64,000 nucleotides of DNA from Modestobacter marinus (GTDB lineage Bacteria; Actinomycetota; Actinomycetes; Mycobacteriales; Geodermatophilaceae). The notes under the pieces were generated by a model, which did no database searches, was not told where the DNA came from, and was given only the letters and a program-made list of their open reading frames with translations. Both the position numbers and the translations under genes were made by a program. Below, piece after piece: positions 1-7,577 of this stretch. The stretch is from the NCBI RefSeq assembly GCF_011758655.1, contig NZ_JAAMPA010000002.1:372001-436000 (forward strand), read 5' to 3'. Each line of letters opens with the position of its first letter. Positions within the stretch are counted from its first letter, which is position 1.

Positions 1-539
1 ACGACATCTCGCCCGCTGCGGTGGTCACCGAGGCGGGCCGCCGGCTCGGCCGGATCTGGTCGGAGACCGACCTGCTGACCGCCGAGTGCCTGCGGGCCGG
101 GGTGTTCCGGGGCCTCACGCCCGCTGAGCTGGCCGGCTGCGTCTCCGCCCTGGTCTTCGAGGCGCGCCGGGAGAGCGCCGCCCAGCCCTCCGTGCCGGCC
201 GGCAAGGTCGCCGGCGCGCTCGCCGAGATGCGCAGGGTGCACACCGCGCTCACCGACCTGGAGCGGGAGCACGCGCTGCCGGTCACCCGCGACCCGGACC
301 TGGGCTTCGTCTGGGCCGCCTACCGGTGGGCCGACGGGCAGAGCCTCGACCGGGTGCTCGCCGGGGCGCAGCAGGCGGGGACCGAGCTCTCCGGTGGCGA
401 CTTCGTCCGCTGGGCCCGGCAGCTGGTCGACCTGCTCGACCAGCTCGCCAAGGTGGCCGACGACCCCTTGGCCGGCATCGCCCGGGCCGCGGTGGGCCGG
501 GTGCGCCGCGGGGTGGTCGCGGTCGCCGTCACGGACTGA
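1..539 (+). CDS. helY: HelY-type DEAD/DEAH helicase, C-terminal end (partial)
   Basis: Only the last ~179 codons are in the window; the frame is open from base 3 and the start lies upstream. The visible part is the DSHCT-type C-terminal domain of Ski2/Mtr4-like helicases, with the conserved stretches LTPAELAGCVSALVFEARR, DLGFVWAAYRWADG and GGDFVRWARQLVDLLDQLA. Such helicases unwind RNA or DNA; the mycobacterial homologue is HelY. The neighbours (DUF4333 protein, 5'-3' exonuclease, M24 peptidase) reproduce the order around Rv2092c-Rv2089c in M. tuberculosis, which supports the assignment. Catalytic helicase motifs are outside the window and cannot be checked. Confidence 0.88.
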   Translation, partial: DISPAAVVTEAGRRLGRIWSETDLLTAECLRAGVFRGLTPAELAGCVSALVFEARRESAAQPSVPAGKVAGALAEMRRVHTALTDLEREHALPVTRDPDLGFVWAAYRWADGQSLDRVLAGAQQAGTELSGGDFVRWARQLVDLLDQLAKVADDPLAGIARAAVGRVRRGVVAVAVTD

Positions 540-618
540 TCCGCGCCCCGGCGGCCGGTGGGCCACAATCGGCCGTCCCTGCGCACGCCGGGGTGCCCGG
601 TGCCACCGAGGAGCGACG

Positions 619-1368
619 ATGAGCCAGCCGCCGCAGGGCGAGGACCCGCAGTCCCCGTGGGCTCGCCCGGACCACGAGCCCGGCGGTGCACCCGGTACGC
701 GGCCGGCGGCGCCGGAGGGGGAAGGCCCGCGAGGCGGCTGGGGCCCGCCCCGGCAGCCACCGCAGGGCCAGGGCTGGGGAGGGGCCCCCGGGTACGGGCA
801 GCGTGCGGACTGGGGTCCGCCGGCGCCGGCGCCGGACGGCTGGGGGTCGGCGTCCGGGCAGCAGGGGCGGTCCGGTGGTTGGGGTCCGCCGTCCGGGCAG
901 CAGGGGCAGCCGGGTGGTGGGCGGCCTGCGCCGGGCGGCTGGGGGCCGCCGGCAGGACAGCACGGTGGCTGGGGTGCGCCGTCCGCACCGGGCGGGTGGG
1001 GCCCGCCCTCCGGGCTGTACGGGTCTCCCGGGGGCTGGGGGCCGCCGGCGCCGCCGGCCCGGAGGCCGTCCCGGCGACCGCGGCTGCTGGTCCTGGTGGC
1101 GCTGGCGGTCCTGGTGGTGGTCGCCGCATCGACCATGTCCTCGCCGCTGGGCGGCACCCGGCTCGACCCGGCGGCGGTGGAGCGCGCCGTGGCCGACCAG
1201 TTCGAGGACCGGGAGGGCGTCGCCCTGGAGCTCAGCTGCGCGGACGAGCTGCCGGTCCGCGACGGCGCCACCTACTCGTGCGCGGGCCGGACCGTGGACG
1301 GCGAGCCGGTCACCATCTCGATCACCCTCACCGGTGAGGACGGCGACTACACCTGGGCCGCGAGCTGA
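619..1368 (+). CDS. DUF4333 membrane protein with Gly/Pro/Trp-rich N-terminus
   Basis: This 249-residue protein starts at the ATG preceded by GAGGAG. Residues 1-150 are low complexity, with repeated GGWGPP-like units rich in Gly, Pro, Gln and Trp. One transmembrane segment lies at about 155-171, followed by a small extracytoplasmic domain with two cysteines (C207, C221) and the spacing of DUF4333. The likely topology is a disordered cytoplasmic tail, one membrane anchor and a disulfide-bonded outer domain. The function of DUF4333 is unknown to me. It is the positional counterpart of Rv2091c, between helY and the exonuclease. The repeat tail may mediate protein-protein contacts, but that is inference. 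Confidence 0.8.
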   Translation: MSQPPQGEDPQSPWARPDHEPGGAPGTRPAAPEGEGPRGGWGPPRQPPQGQGWGGAPGYGQRADWGPPAPAPDGWGSASGQQGRSGGWGPPSGQQGQPGGGRPAPGGWGPPAGQHGGWGAPSAPGGWGPPSGLYGSPGGWGPPAPPARRPSRRPRLLVLVALAVLVVVAASTMSSPLGGTRLDPAAVERAVADQFEDREGVALELSCADELPVRDGATYSCAGRTVDGEPVTISITLTGEDGDYTWAAS

Positions 1369-1377
1369 CCGGGCGGC

Positions 1378-2295
1378 TCAGTCCTGCGCCCACCCCAGCG
1401 CGGACCCCAGCCGCCGCACCGAGGACTCCAACCCGTGCTCCTCGGCCAGCCCCGCCAGGGCATCGGGGTCGGCCGGGTGCCGGGGGAGGTCGCCGTCCAC
1501 GGGTGGCAGGTCGATGGTGGTGACGACGGCGACCACCTCGGGCGCGGCGTCGAGGTAGTCCGCGGCCGCGTGCAGCTTCTTCAGCACGGCCGCGGTCAGG
1601 GGCGCCTTCGGGACGGCGGTCCGGGCGGCCGCCGCCCGGATGCCGGCCAGCGAGCCGAACTCGTTGATCAGCGCCGCCGCCGTCTTCTCCCCGACGCCGG
1701 ACACCCCGGGCAGCCCGTCACTGGGGTCGCCGCGGAGCACCGCGAAGTCGGCGTAGGAGCGCCCCGGGATGCCGTACTTCGCCGCGACCGCCGCCTCGTC
1801 GACGAACTCCAGGTCGTTGATGCCGCGGTTGGTGTAGAGCACCCGCACGCCGCGGGCGTCGTCGACCAGCTGGAACAGGTCGCGGTCGCCGGTGACCACG
1901 TCGACCGGCCCGCGGGCGCGGGTGGCCAGCGTGCCGATGACGTCGTCCGCCTCGTACCCGGGGGCGCCGACCCGGGTCAGCCCGGCGGCGGCGAGCACGT
2001 CGACCAGCACCGGCACCTGCGGCCCGAGCTCCTCGGGTGTCTCCTCACCGCCTGCCGGTGCCACCCGGTGTGCCTTGTAGCTGGGCACGGCGGCGACCCG
2101 GAACGCCGGGCGCCAGTCGTCGTCCCAGCAGGCGACCAGCCGCTGCGGCCGGTGCGCGACGACCAGCCGGGCGGTCATGTCCAGGAAGCCGCGGACGGCG
2201 TTGACCGGCCGGCCGTGCGGCCCGGTCACGCTGGTCGGCACCCCGTAGAAGGCACGGAAGTACAGGCTCGCCGCGTCCAACAGCATCGTCGTCAC
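1378..2295 (-). CDS. 5'-3' exonuclease (DNA polymerase I N-domain-like)
   Basis: The protein (about 305 residues) is a stand-alone 5'-3' exonuclease/flap nuclease of the PIN/FEN type. The N-terminal LLDAASLYFRAFYG has the first metal-binding Asp. YEADDVIGTLA and VTGDRDLFQLV carry the acidic cluster, and SDGLPGVSGVGEKTAAALI is the helix-3-turn-helix DNA clamp. Its likely role is removing RNA primers or flaps, complementing PolA. The GTG at 2295 is chosen because TACCGT (minus strand, 2308-2303) ends 7 nt before it, suggesting a leaderless mRNA; an ATG follows three codons later (2286). It diverges from the M24 peptidase gene, as Rv2090 does from its neighbour. Confidence 0.88.
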   Translation of the reverse strand: MTTMLLDAASLYFRAFYGVPTSVTGPHGRPVNAVRGFLDMTARLVVAHRPQRLVACWDDDWRPAFRVAAVPSYKAHRVAPAGGEETPEELGPQVPVLVDVLAAAGLTRVGAPGYEADDVIGTLATRARGPVDVVTGDRDLFQLVDDARGVRVLYTNRGINDLEFVDEAAVAAKYGIPGRSYADFAVLRGDPSDGLPGVSGVGEKTAAALINEFGSLAGIRAAAARTAVPKAPLTAAVLKKLHAAADYLDAAPEVVAVVTTIDLPPVDGDLPRHPADPDALAGLAEEHGLESSVRRLGSALGWAQD

Positions 2296-2302
2296 GCCGG
2301 GC

Positions 2303-2308
2303 ACGGTA
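2303..2308 (-). promoter_or_regulatory. -10 hexamer for the exonuclease gene (leaderless)
   Basis: TACCGT on the minus strand, 7 nt before the GTG at 2295. There is no Shine-Dalgarno sequence in between, consistent with transcription starting at the start codon. Confidence 0.5.
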
Positions 2309-2349
2309 ACGGTGCGATGACGAGGGCCGGAGCTGTCGCTCCCGCTGGT

Positions 2350-2355
2350 TACTCT
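2350..2355 (+). promoter_or_regulatory. -10 hexamer for the M24 peptidase gene (leaderless)
   Basis: TACTCT ends 6 nt before the GTG at 2362 and no ribosome-binding site is visible. It faces the divergent -10 at 2303-2308, so the two genes share one ~65-bp promoter region. Confidence 0.45.
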
Positions 2356-2361
2356 GCGCAC

Positions 2362-3513
2362 GTGGTCGCCGTCTCTCCTCCTCCGTCCTCCCCGCTGGTG
2401 TCCATCGACCGGGTGCACGCGGCCCGCGCCGTGGCCGACGAGCTGGGCATCGACGTCGTCGTGGTCACGCCCGGCTCCGACCTGCGCTACCTGTGCGGCT
2501 ACGACGCGCACGCCATGGAGCGGCTGACCGCCCTGGCCGTGCCCCGCCGGGGCGAGCCGCTGCTCGTGGTGCCGCGGCTGGAGGCACCGATGATCGCCGC
2601 CTCGCCGGCCGGTCAGCTCGGCCTGGAGGTGCTGGCCTGGGACGAGACCGATGACTCCTTCGCCCGGCTCGCCGAGGCGGTCACCGCCCGGCTGGGCAGC
2701 GCCCCGGCCCGGGTGGCCGTCGGGTCGCGCACCTGGGCCGAGCACGCGCTGGGCATCCAGCGGGCGCTGCCGGGTTCGGCGCTGGAGCTGGCCAGCCCGG
2801 TCATCGACCGGCTGCGGATGGTGAAGACGCCGGCCGAGATCGAGGAGCTGGCGATCGCCGGTGCCGCGATCGACCGGGTGCACGCCCGGATGGGGGAGTG
2901 GCTGCGGGTCGGGCGGACGGAGGCCGAGGTCGGCGCCGACGTCGCCGCGGCGATCCTGGCCGAGGGCCACGTCGGCGTCGACTTCACGATCATCGGCTCG
3001 GGCCCCAACGGCGCCAGCCCGCACCACGAGCTCTCCGACCGGGTGGTGGAGGCCGGCGACGTCGTCGTCGTGGACATCGGCGGGGAGACCGCGACCGGCT
3101 ACCGCTCCGACTGCACCCGCACCTACCTGGTCGGCGGGTACGCCGCCCGCGGTCTGGTCGAGTGGTTCGCCGTCCTGCAGCGGGCGCAGGCGGCGGCCGT
3201 CGCCGCGGTGCGTCCCGGCGTCACCTGCGCCCAGATCGACGCCGTCGCCCGGGACGTCATCACCAAGGCCGGGTTCGGGGAGCACTTCATCCACCGCACC
3301 GGGCACGGCATCGGGCTGGACACCCACGAGGCGCCCTACGTCGTCGCCGGCAACGACCTGCCGCTGGAGCCGGGGATGGCCTTCTCGGTCGAGCCCGGCA
3401 TCTACCTGCCCGGGCGCTACGGCGCCCGGATCGAGGACATCGTCGTCTGCACCGACGACGGCGTGCGCAACCTGAACAACGGTCCCCGTGAGCTCGTCGA
3501 ACTCCCCGGCTGA
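2362..3513 (+). CDS. M24 family Xaa-Pro aminopeptidase/dipeptidase
   Basis: A 383-residue M24 (pita-bread fold) metallopeptidase. An N-terminal creatinase-like domain fills about residues 1-140 and the catalytic domain follows. All five expected dimetal ligands are visible: the two Asp in VVDIGGETATGYRSDCTRTY, His in HRTGHGIGLDTHEAPY, Glu in MAFSVEPGIY and Glu in ARIEDIVV. Enzymes of this family release N-terminal residues next to proline. Rv2089c (pepE) occupies the same position in mycobacteria. The GTG at 2362 follows a -10-like hexamer; a second in-frame GTG at 2398 is possible. The 3' end overlaps the next gene by 26 bp, so the two are probably cotranscribed. Confidence 0.9.
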   Translation: MVAVSPPPSSPLVSIDRVHAARAVADELGIDVVVVTPGSDLRYLCGYDAHAMERLTALAVPRRGEPLLVVPRLEAPMIAASPAGQLGLEVLAWDETDDSFARLAEAVTARLGSAPARVAVGSRTWAEHALGIQRALPGSALELASPVIDRLRMVKTPAEIEELAIAGAAIDRVHARMGEWLRVGRTEAEVGADVAAAILAEGHVGVDFTIIGSGPNGASPHHELSDRVVEAGDVVVVDIGGETATGYRSDCTRTYLVGGYAARGLVEWFAVLQRAQAAAVAAVRPGVTCAQIDAVARDVITKAGFGEHFIHRTGHGIGLDTHEAPYVVAGNDLPLEPGMAFSVEPGIYLPGRYGARIEDIVVCTDDGVRNLNNGPRELVELPG

Positions 3514-3970
3514 GGCCGGGGGGCCGCCGGCTGCCCAGGACGTCGACCGGGAGCTGCTGAGCACCCTGGCCCGCGACGGGCGGGCGAGCTTCACCGAGCT
3601 CGCCGAGCGGGTCGGCCTGTCGGTGTCCGCGGTCCACCAGCGGGTCCGCCGGCTGGAACAGCGGGGCCTGATCACCGGCTACGCGGCGCAGCTGGACGCC
3701 AAGGGGCTGGGGCTGCCGCTGACCGCCTTCGTCTCCATCACCCCGATCGAGGCCGCGCAGCCCGACGACGCACCGGCCCGGCTGGCGCACCTGTCGGCCA
3801 TCGAGGCCTGCCACTCGGTGGCCGGGGTGGAGAGCTACATCCTCAAGGTCCGGGTGGCCTCGCCGGATGCGCTCGAGGCGCTGCTGCACGAGATCCGGTC
3901 GGCGGCCAACGTCACCACCCGGACGACGGTCGTGCTCTCCACCTTCTACGAGGACCGCCCACCGGTCTGA
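3488..3970 (+). CDS. Lrp/AsnC family transcriptional regulator
   Basis: A 160-residue Lrp/AsnC regulator. The N-terminal winged helix-turn-helix (about residues 18-65) contains DRELLSTLARDGRASFTELA and VGLSVSAVHQRVRRLEQRG. The C-terminal RAM (effector/oligomerisation) domain follows, with CHSVAGVESYILKVRV. Such proteins sense amino acids and form octameric DNA-wrapping assemblies. The GTG start lies inside the 3' end of the M24 peptidase gene (26-bp overlap), so translation is probably coupled. A role tied to peptide-derived amino acids is plausible but inferred. The target genes cannot be read from the sequence. Confidence 0.9.
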   Translation: MSSSNSPAEAGGPPAAQDVDRELLSTLARDGRASFTELAERVGLSVSAVHQRVRRLEQRGLITGYAAQLDAKGLGLPLTAFVSITPIEAAQPDDAPARLAHLSAIEACHSVAGVESYILKVRVASPDALEALLHEIRSAANVTTRTTVVLSTFYEDRPPV

Positions 3971-4014
3971 CCGGCAGCGTGCACGACACCCGACCGGACG
4001 GCGGCGCCCGGCGC

Positions 4015-4020
4015 TACGTT
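4015..4020 (+). promoter_or_regulatory. -10 hexamer for the cupin gene (leaderless)
   Basis: TACGTT ends 5 nt before the ATG at 4026; no Shine-Dalgarno sequence is present. Confidence 0.45.
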
Positions 4021-4025
4021 GGCGC

Positions 4026-4361
4026 ATGGACCTCGACCCGGTCAGCAGCAACGCGGACAGCTACCGCGTCGTCTTCGAGAACGCACGCGTCCGCGTGCTC
4101 GAGTACCAGGACACGCCGGGCCACCGGACGACGCCGCACCGGCACCCGGACAGCGTGATGGTCACCCTGAGCTCGTTCCAGCGTCGGCTGGCCACGGACG
4201 GCCGGGAGATCGACGTGGAGCTCGCGGCCGGGGAGGCGCGGTGGCTCCCGGCGCAGGAGCACTGGGGAGAGAACACCGGCCGGACGCCGACGCACACCCT
4301 CTTCGTCGAGCTCAAGGACGGGGACGCGGCCGCGTCGTCGGGCACCCTCGGGCCGGCCTGA
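4026..4361 (+). CDS. Small cupin-domain protein
   Basis: A 111-residue single-domain beta-barrel protein. TTPHRHPDSVMVTL carries the HxH metal-ligand pair of cupin motif 1, and the C-terminal HWGENTGRTPTHTLFVELK resembles cupin motif 2. It resembles small actinobacterial cupins annotated only as 'cupin domain protein'; no substrate can be proposed. The ATG is chosen because a -10-like TACGTT lies 5 nt upstream. It stands alone between the Lrp gene and the SOS-boxed radical SAM gene and has its own candidate promoter. Confidence 0.78.
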   Translation: MDLDPVSSNADSYRVVFENARVRVLEYQDTPGHRTTPHRHPDSVMVTLSSFQRRLATDGREIDVELAAGEARWLPAQEHWGENTGRTPTHTLFVELKDGDAAASSGTLGPA

Positions 4362-4397
4362 CCGGATCCCAGAGGGAGCCGCCTGCTCGACAGCTGG

Positions 4398-4413
4398 TCG
4401 AACATGTGTTCGG
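4398..4413 (+). promoter_or_regulatory. LexA (SOS) box
   Basis: TCGAACATGTGTTCGG matches the actinobacterial LexA consensus TCGAAC-N4-GTTCGA at 11 of the 12 defined positions. It ends 8 bp before the ATG of the radical SAM gene, where bound LexA would block transcription. This points to induction on DNA damage. Confidence 0.8.
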
Positions 4414-4421
4414 ATGGTCGC

Positions 4422-6557
4422 ATGCGGTGGGATGCCCAGCGGCTCGACTTCGACGAACCGAGCGCCCTGCCCGGGCTTCCCGACGTACGCGGCCTGCTGC
4501 GCAGCGTGCAGGTGCCGGAGTTCCCGGGGCTCACCTTCCACGAGGTGCGGGCGAAGAGCGCGCTCAACGCCGTGCCGAAGGGCTCGGCCATGCCGTTCGG
4601 GCACACCATCAACCCCTACCGGGGCTGCTCCCATGCGTGCGTGTACTGCCTGGTGGGGGACACGGCGATCCTCATGGCGGACGGCTCGCAGCGGCCCATC
4701 GCCGACCTGCGGGTGGGGGACCGGATCATCGGGACAGAGAAGGGCGACAGCTACCGCCGGTACGTCGAGACGGAGGTGTTGGCGCACTGGTCGACGGTCA
4801 AACCCGCCCACCGGGTGTCCCTCGCCGACGGCACGACGATCGTCGCGAGCGGTGATCACCGGTTCCTCACCCGGCGCGGCTGGAAGCACGTCACCGGCGC
4901 GAGCCGCGGAGCTGGTCAGCGCCCGCACCTGACGAACAACGACGAACTCCTCGGCTTCGGCCGGTCGGCAACGACGAACGGCGTCTGTGAGGACTACCGG
5001 CGGGGCTACCTGACCGGCATGGTGCGCGGCGATGCGCACCTCAAGGTGTACCGCTACCAACGAGCCGGGCGGGGCCACGGCCACGTGCACCGGTTCCGAC
5101 TGGCGCTGGCCGACCTGGACGGCCTTCGCCGATCTCAGGCCTACCTGAGCCAAGCAGGGGTCTCGACCGATTGGTTCGAGTTCTCTCCTGCCACTCCGAC
5201 GCGTCGCGCCATGAGCGCCATCAGGACGTCGTCAGCAGCGTCCGTGGCCCGGATCTCGGAGATCGTCGCCTGGCCGGACGGACCGTCCGATGCCTGGCAG
5301 CGTGGCTTCCTGGCCGGTGTCTTCGACGCCGAGGGTGGCCGGAGCCAGCACGTCCTCCGGATCTCCGATGCCGATGACGAGATGCTCCAGCGGACGAGTG
5401 CCGCCTTCGCCGCACTGGGCTTCGACAGCGTCCTGGAAGACCGGTCGCTGGCCAACCGGGTCCGGACCGTCCGCCTGCGCGGCGGTCTCAAGGAGCACCT
5501 GCGCTTCATCCACCTGGTCGCCCCGGCGATCCGCCGGAAGTGCCGGGTGCAGGGCACGGCCATCAAGAGCACGGCCGATCTCCGGGTGACCGAGGTCCAG
5601 GACCTCGGCCTGGAGATGCCGATGTACGACATCACCACCGGCACGGGCGACTTCATCGCCAACGGCGTGGTCAGCCACAACTGCTTCGCCCGGGGCACGC
5701 ACGAGTGGCTGGAGCTGGACAGCGGCGCCGACTTCGACCAGCAGATCGTGGTCAAGACCAACATCGCCGACGTGCTGCGGCGCGAACTGGCCCGGCCCTC
5801 CTGGCAGCGGGAGCACGTGGCGCTGGGCACCAACACCGACCCCTACCAGCGGGCCGAGGGCCGCTACCGGCTGATGCCCGGGATCATCGACGCCCTGGCC
5901 CGGTCCGGTACGCCGTTCTCGGTGCTGACCAAGGGCACGCTGGCCCGCCGCGACGTCCCCCGGCTGGCCGCCGCGTCCCACGACGTCCCGGTCGGGATGG
6001 GCGTGTCCATGGCCATCTGGGACGACGACCTGCACGCCGCCCTGGAACCCGGCGCCCCGACCCCGCGGGCGCGGCTGGAACTGGTGCGGGCGATCACCGA
6101 CGCCGGATTGCCCTGCGGGGTGTTCCTGGCCCCGGTGCTGCCCGGCCTCACCGACCGGATGGAGCACCTGGAGGCGGCGATCGGCGCCATCGCCGCGGCC
6201 GGGGCCACCGGGGTCACCGTGCTCCCGCTGCACCTGCGCCCGGGGGCCCGGGGGTGGTTCACCGCCTGGCTGTCCCGTGAACACCCCGGCCTGGTCCCGC
6301 GCTACCGGCAGCTCTACGGCCGCGGCGCCTACGTGCCGGCCGAGTACCGCAGCTGGCTGGCCGGCCGGGTGGGTCCGGTGCTCGCCCGGTACGGGCTGGA
6401 CCGGCAGAGCGGGGGAGACGCCCGCGGGCTCGCCGCCGGCAGCAGTCTCGGTCTGCCGGGCGACGAAGCGGCCGGCTTCCCCGCCGGCAGCCTGCCTGCA
6501 CCGCGACCGACGCCGACAGCGGAGGACGAGGCGCCCGAGCAGCTGTCGCTGTGCTGA
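4422..6557 (+). CDS. Rv2578c-family radical SAM protein containing an intein
   Basis: The 711-residue precursor should splice to about 366 residues. The host protein is a SplB-like radical SAM enzyme of the Rv2578c family (COG1533 type). Diagnostic stretches are HEVRAKSALNAVP, NPYRGCSHACVYC, VVKTNIADVL, ALGTNTDPYQRAEGRY, SVLTKGTL and LHLRPGARGWF. The [4Fe-4S] motif is C69-x3-C73-x2-C, and the intein is inserted at the third cysteine. The ATG at 4422 is preferred over 4404 because family members begin MRWD-like and because 4404 lies inside the LexA box. The SOS box and the relation to spore-photoproduct-lyase-like enzymes suggest a DNA-damage role; the substrate is unknown. Confidence 0.92.
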   Translation: MRWDAQRLDFDEPSALPGLPDVRGLLRSVQVPEFPGLTFHEVRAKSALNAVPKGSAMPFGHTINPYRGCSHACVYCLVGDTAILMADGSQRPIADLRVGDRIIGTEKGDSYRRYVETEVLAHWSTVKPAHRVSLADGTTIVASGDHRFLTRRGWKHVTGASRGAGQRPHLTNNDELLGFGRSATTNGVCEDYRRGYLTGMVRGDAHLKVYRYQRAGRGHGHVHRFRLALADLDGLRRSQAYLSQAGVSTDWFEFSPATPTRRAMSAIRTSSAASVARISEIVAWPDGPSDAWQRGFLAGVFDAEGGRSQHVLRISDADDEMLQRTSAAFAALGFDSVLEDRSLANRVRTVRLRGGLKEHLRFIHLVAPAIRRKCRVQGTAIKSTADLRVTEVQDLGLEMPMYDITTGTGDFIANGVVSHNCFARGTHEWLELDSGADFDQQIVVKTNIADVLRRELARPSWQREHVALGTNTDPYQRAEGRYRLMPGIIDALARSGTPFSVLTKGTLARRDVPRLAAASHDVPVGMGVSMAIWDDDLHAALEPGAPTPRARLELVRAITDAGLPCGVFLAPVLPGLTDRMEHLEAAIGAIAAAGATGVTVLPLHLRPGARGWFTAWLSREHPGLVPRYRQLYGRGAYVPAEYRSWLAGRVGPVLARYGLDRQSGGDARGLAAGSSLGLPGDEAAGFPAGSLPAPRPTPTAEDEAPEQLSLC
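4647..5681 (+). other. Intein with LAGLIDADG homing endonuclease domain
   Basis: In-frame insertion of 345 codons (precursor residues 76-420). It starts at Cys1 in CLVGDTAILMADGSQRPI (block A). The block-B-like GDHRFLTRRGW follows. The two endonuclease motifs are YLTGMVRGDAHL and FLAGVFDAEGG. Block F is LGLEMPMYDITT, and the block G end is ANGVVSHN followed by Cys+1 of the C-extein (CFARGTHEW). All splicing residues are present: Cys1, penultimate His, terminal Asn and Cys+1, so it is probably active. The third-position bases are visibly less G+C-rich than in the exteins, consistent with lateral arrival. Endonuclease acidic residues (D in MVRGDAHL, D in VFDAEGG) are intact. Confidence 0.93.
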
Positions 6558-6575
6558 ACCCGGAGCGAGGCAGGG

Positions 6576-7421
6576 TCAGCCGGCGAGCCGGGCGCGACGG
6601 CCCGCGACCCGCAGCGCCCGCACGGCCCCGCGCGGGGCCACCGGCGGCGCACCGCCGGCCAGCGCCAGCCGACGGTAGGAGTCGTAGGAGAGGGTGAGGT
6701 AGTCCGCCGCCAGCTCCTCGACCTCCTCCCGGCGGCCGGGCGCGGCCGTGGCCCGCATGGCCGTGGCCGTGCGCACGGCGTGCTTGGCGAAGGTGACCTG
6801 GAGGGCCTGGGTGGACAGCTGGCCCCCGACGTGCGAGTTCGGCCCCGGGCCTCGGCGCAGCGCCGGCAGCACCCAGGGGCTCGCCGCCAGGCCGGGGAAC
6901 CGGCTGCGGACCTCCTCCCAGGCGTGCCACGCGATCAGCGCACCGGGCACCGCCCACTCGCCGTCCTCGGTGGTGACGACGAGGCGGCGTCCGGTCGCCT
7001 GCACCTGGTCCCGGCGCAGCGAGCGGAACTGGCCGACGGTCCCGGGCCAACCCAGCGCGAGGGCGCACCAGGCGACCGAGCGCAGGTGCTCCGGCGCCTC
7101 GCTGCGCACCCGGGTCAGCTCTCGCAGGTCGAGGGTGACCGGGTCGGGCTCGGGGGTGGTGGCCCGCGGCACCCCGATCCCGCCGTAGCGGGCGACCTTG
7201 CTGTACAGGGCGACGGTGGCCGGCTTCCACTCCCGGGCCGCGGCCACGGGGTCGAGGCCGGTCTCGGCGAGCGCGTCCGGCCCCAGCCCCAGCTCGAGGG
7301 CCGCCTCGACCAGCCGCCGCCACTGCGGCTCGTACCCGGGCGGGACGGGCAGCCGCGCCCAGGCGCGGGCGGCCGGAGGGGCCGGCATGTCGGGCAGCGG
7401 TGGCTGCCATGCACCTGACAT
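6576..7421 (-). CDS. Conserved-looking protein of unknown function
   Basis: A 281-residue protein that I do not recognise. After a proline-rich start it is mostly helical and has no membrane segment or signal peptide. The section ALALGWPGTVGQFRSLRRDQ followed by a beta-like RRLVVTTEDGEWAV, and the end segment YLTLSYDSYRRLALAGG, faintly recall the layout of a tyrosine-recombinase catalytic domain. The Arg/His/Tyr catalytic set is not convincing, so no recombinase function is claimed. The ATG at 7421 is chosen because TAGTGT (minus strand, 7433-7428) ends 6 nt upstream. The upstream region holds two overlapping inverted repeats and diverges from the YbdK-type gene. Confidence 0.6.
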   Translation of the reverse strand: MSGAWQPPLPDMPAPPAARAWARLPVPPGYEPQWRRLVEAALELGLGPDALAETGLDPVAAAREWKPATVALYSKVARYGGIGVPRATTPEPDPVTLDLRELTRVRSEAPEHLRSVAWCALALGWPGTVGQFRSLRRDQVQATGRRLVVTTEDGEWAVPGALIAWHAWEEVRSRFPGLAASPWVLPALRRGPGPNSHVGGQLSTQALQVTFAKHAVRTATAMRATAAPGRREEVEELAADYLTLSYDSYRRLALAGGAPPVAPRGAVRALRVAGRRARLAG

Positions 7422-7427
7422 GACCAC

Positions 7428-7433
7428 ACACTA
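7428..7433 (-). promoter_or_regulatory. -10 hexamer for the 6576-7421 gene (leaderless)
   Basis: TAGTGT on the minus strand ends 6 nt before the ATG at 7421. It overlaps the GTTGGTGATAACGGTAG motif (7447-7431, minus) that recurs in two other intergenic regions of the window. Confidence 0.45.
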
Positions 7434-7443
7434 CCGTTATCAC

Positions 7444-7488
7444 CAACAATGTCGCGATTCATTGTTGTCGTCAGCTGCCGACGACAAC
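7444..7488. promoter_or_regulatory. Two overlapping inverted repeats, operator-like
   Basis: CAACAATG (7444-7451) and CATTGTTG (7460-7467) are perfect 8-bp arms around an 8-bp spacer. GTTGTCGTC (7464-7472) and GACGACAAC (7480-7488) are perfect 9-bp arms around a 7-bp spacer. The two palindromes share GTTG at 7464-7467, so binding to one could exclude the other. They lie between divergent genes and next to the candidate -10 at 7428-7433. Confidence 0.55.
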
Positions 7489-7577
7489 CCACCCACACGA
7501 ACAAAAAACGCACCAACGACCCCTTCCCGTCCCCGCTCAGCGAGCACGACGACCGGGCGGCCCGTGATCATGGGCCG

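Noticed and set aside
6576..7421. Tyrosine recombinase
   Set aside because: The layout is faintly similar but the R-K-H-R-H-Y catalytic set cannot be placed; no att site or mobile-element context is seen.
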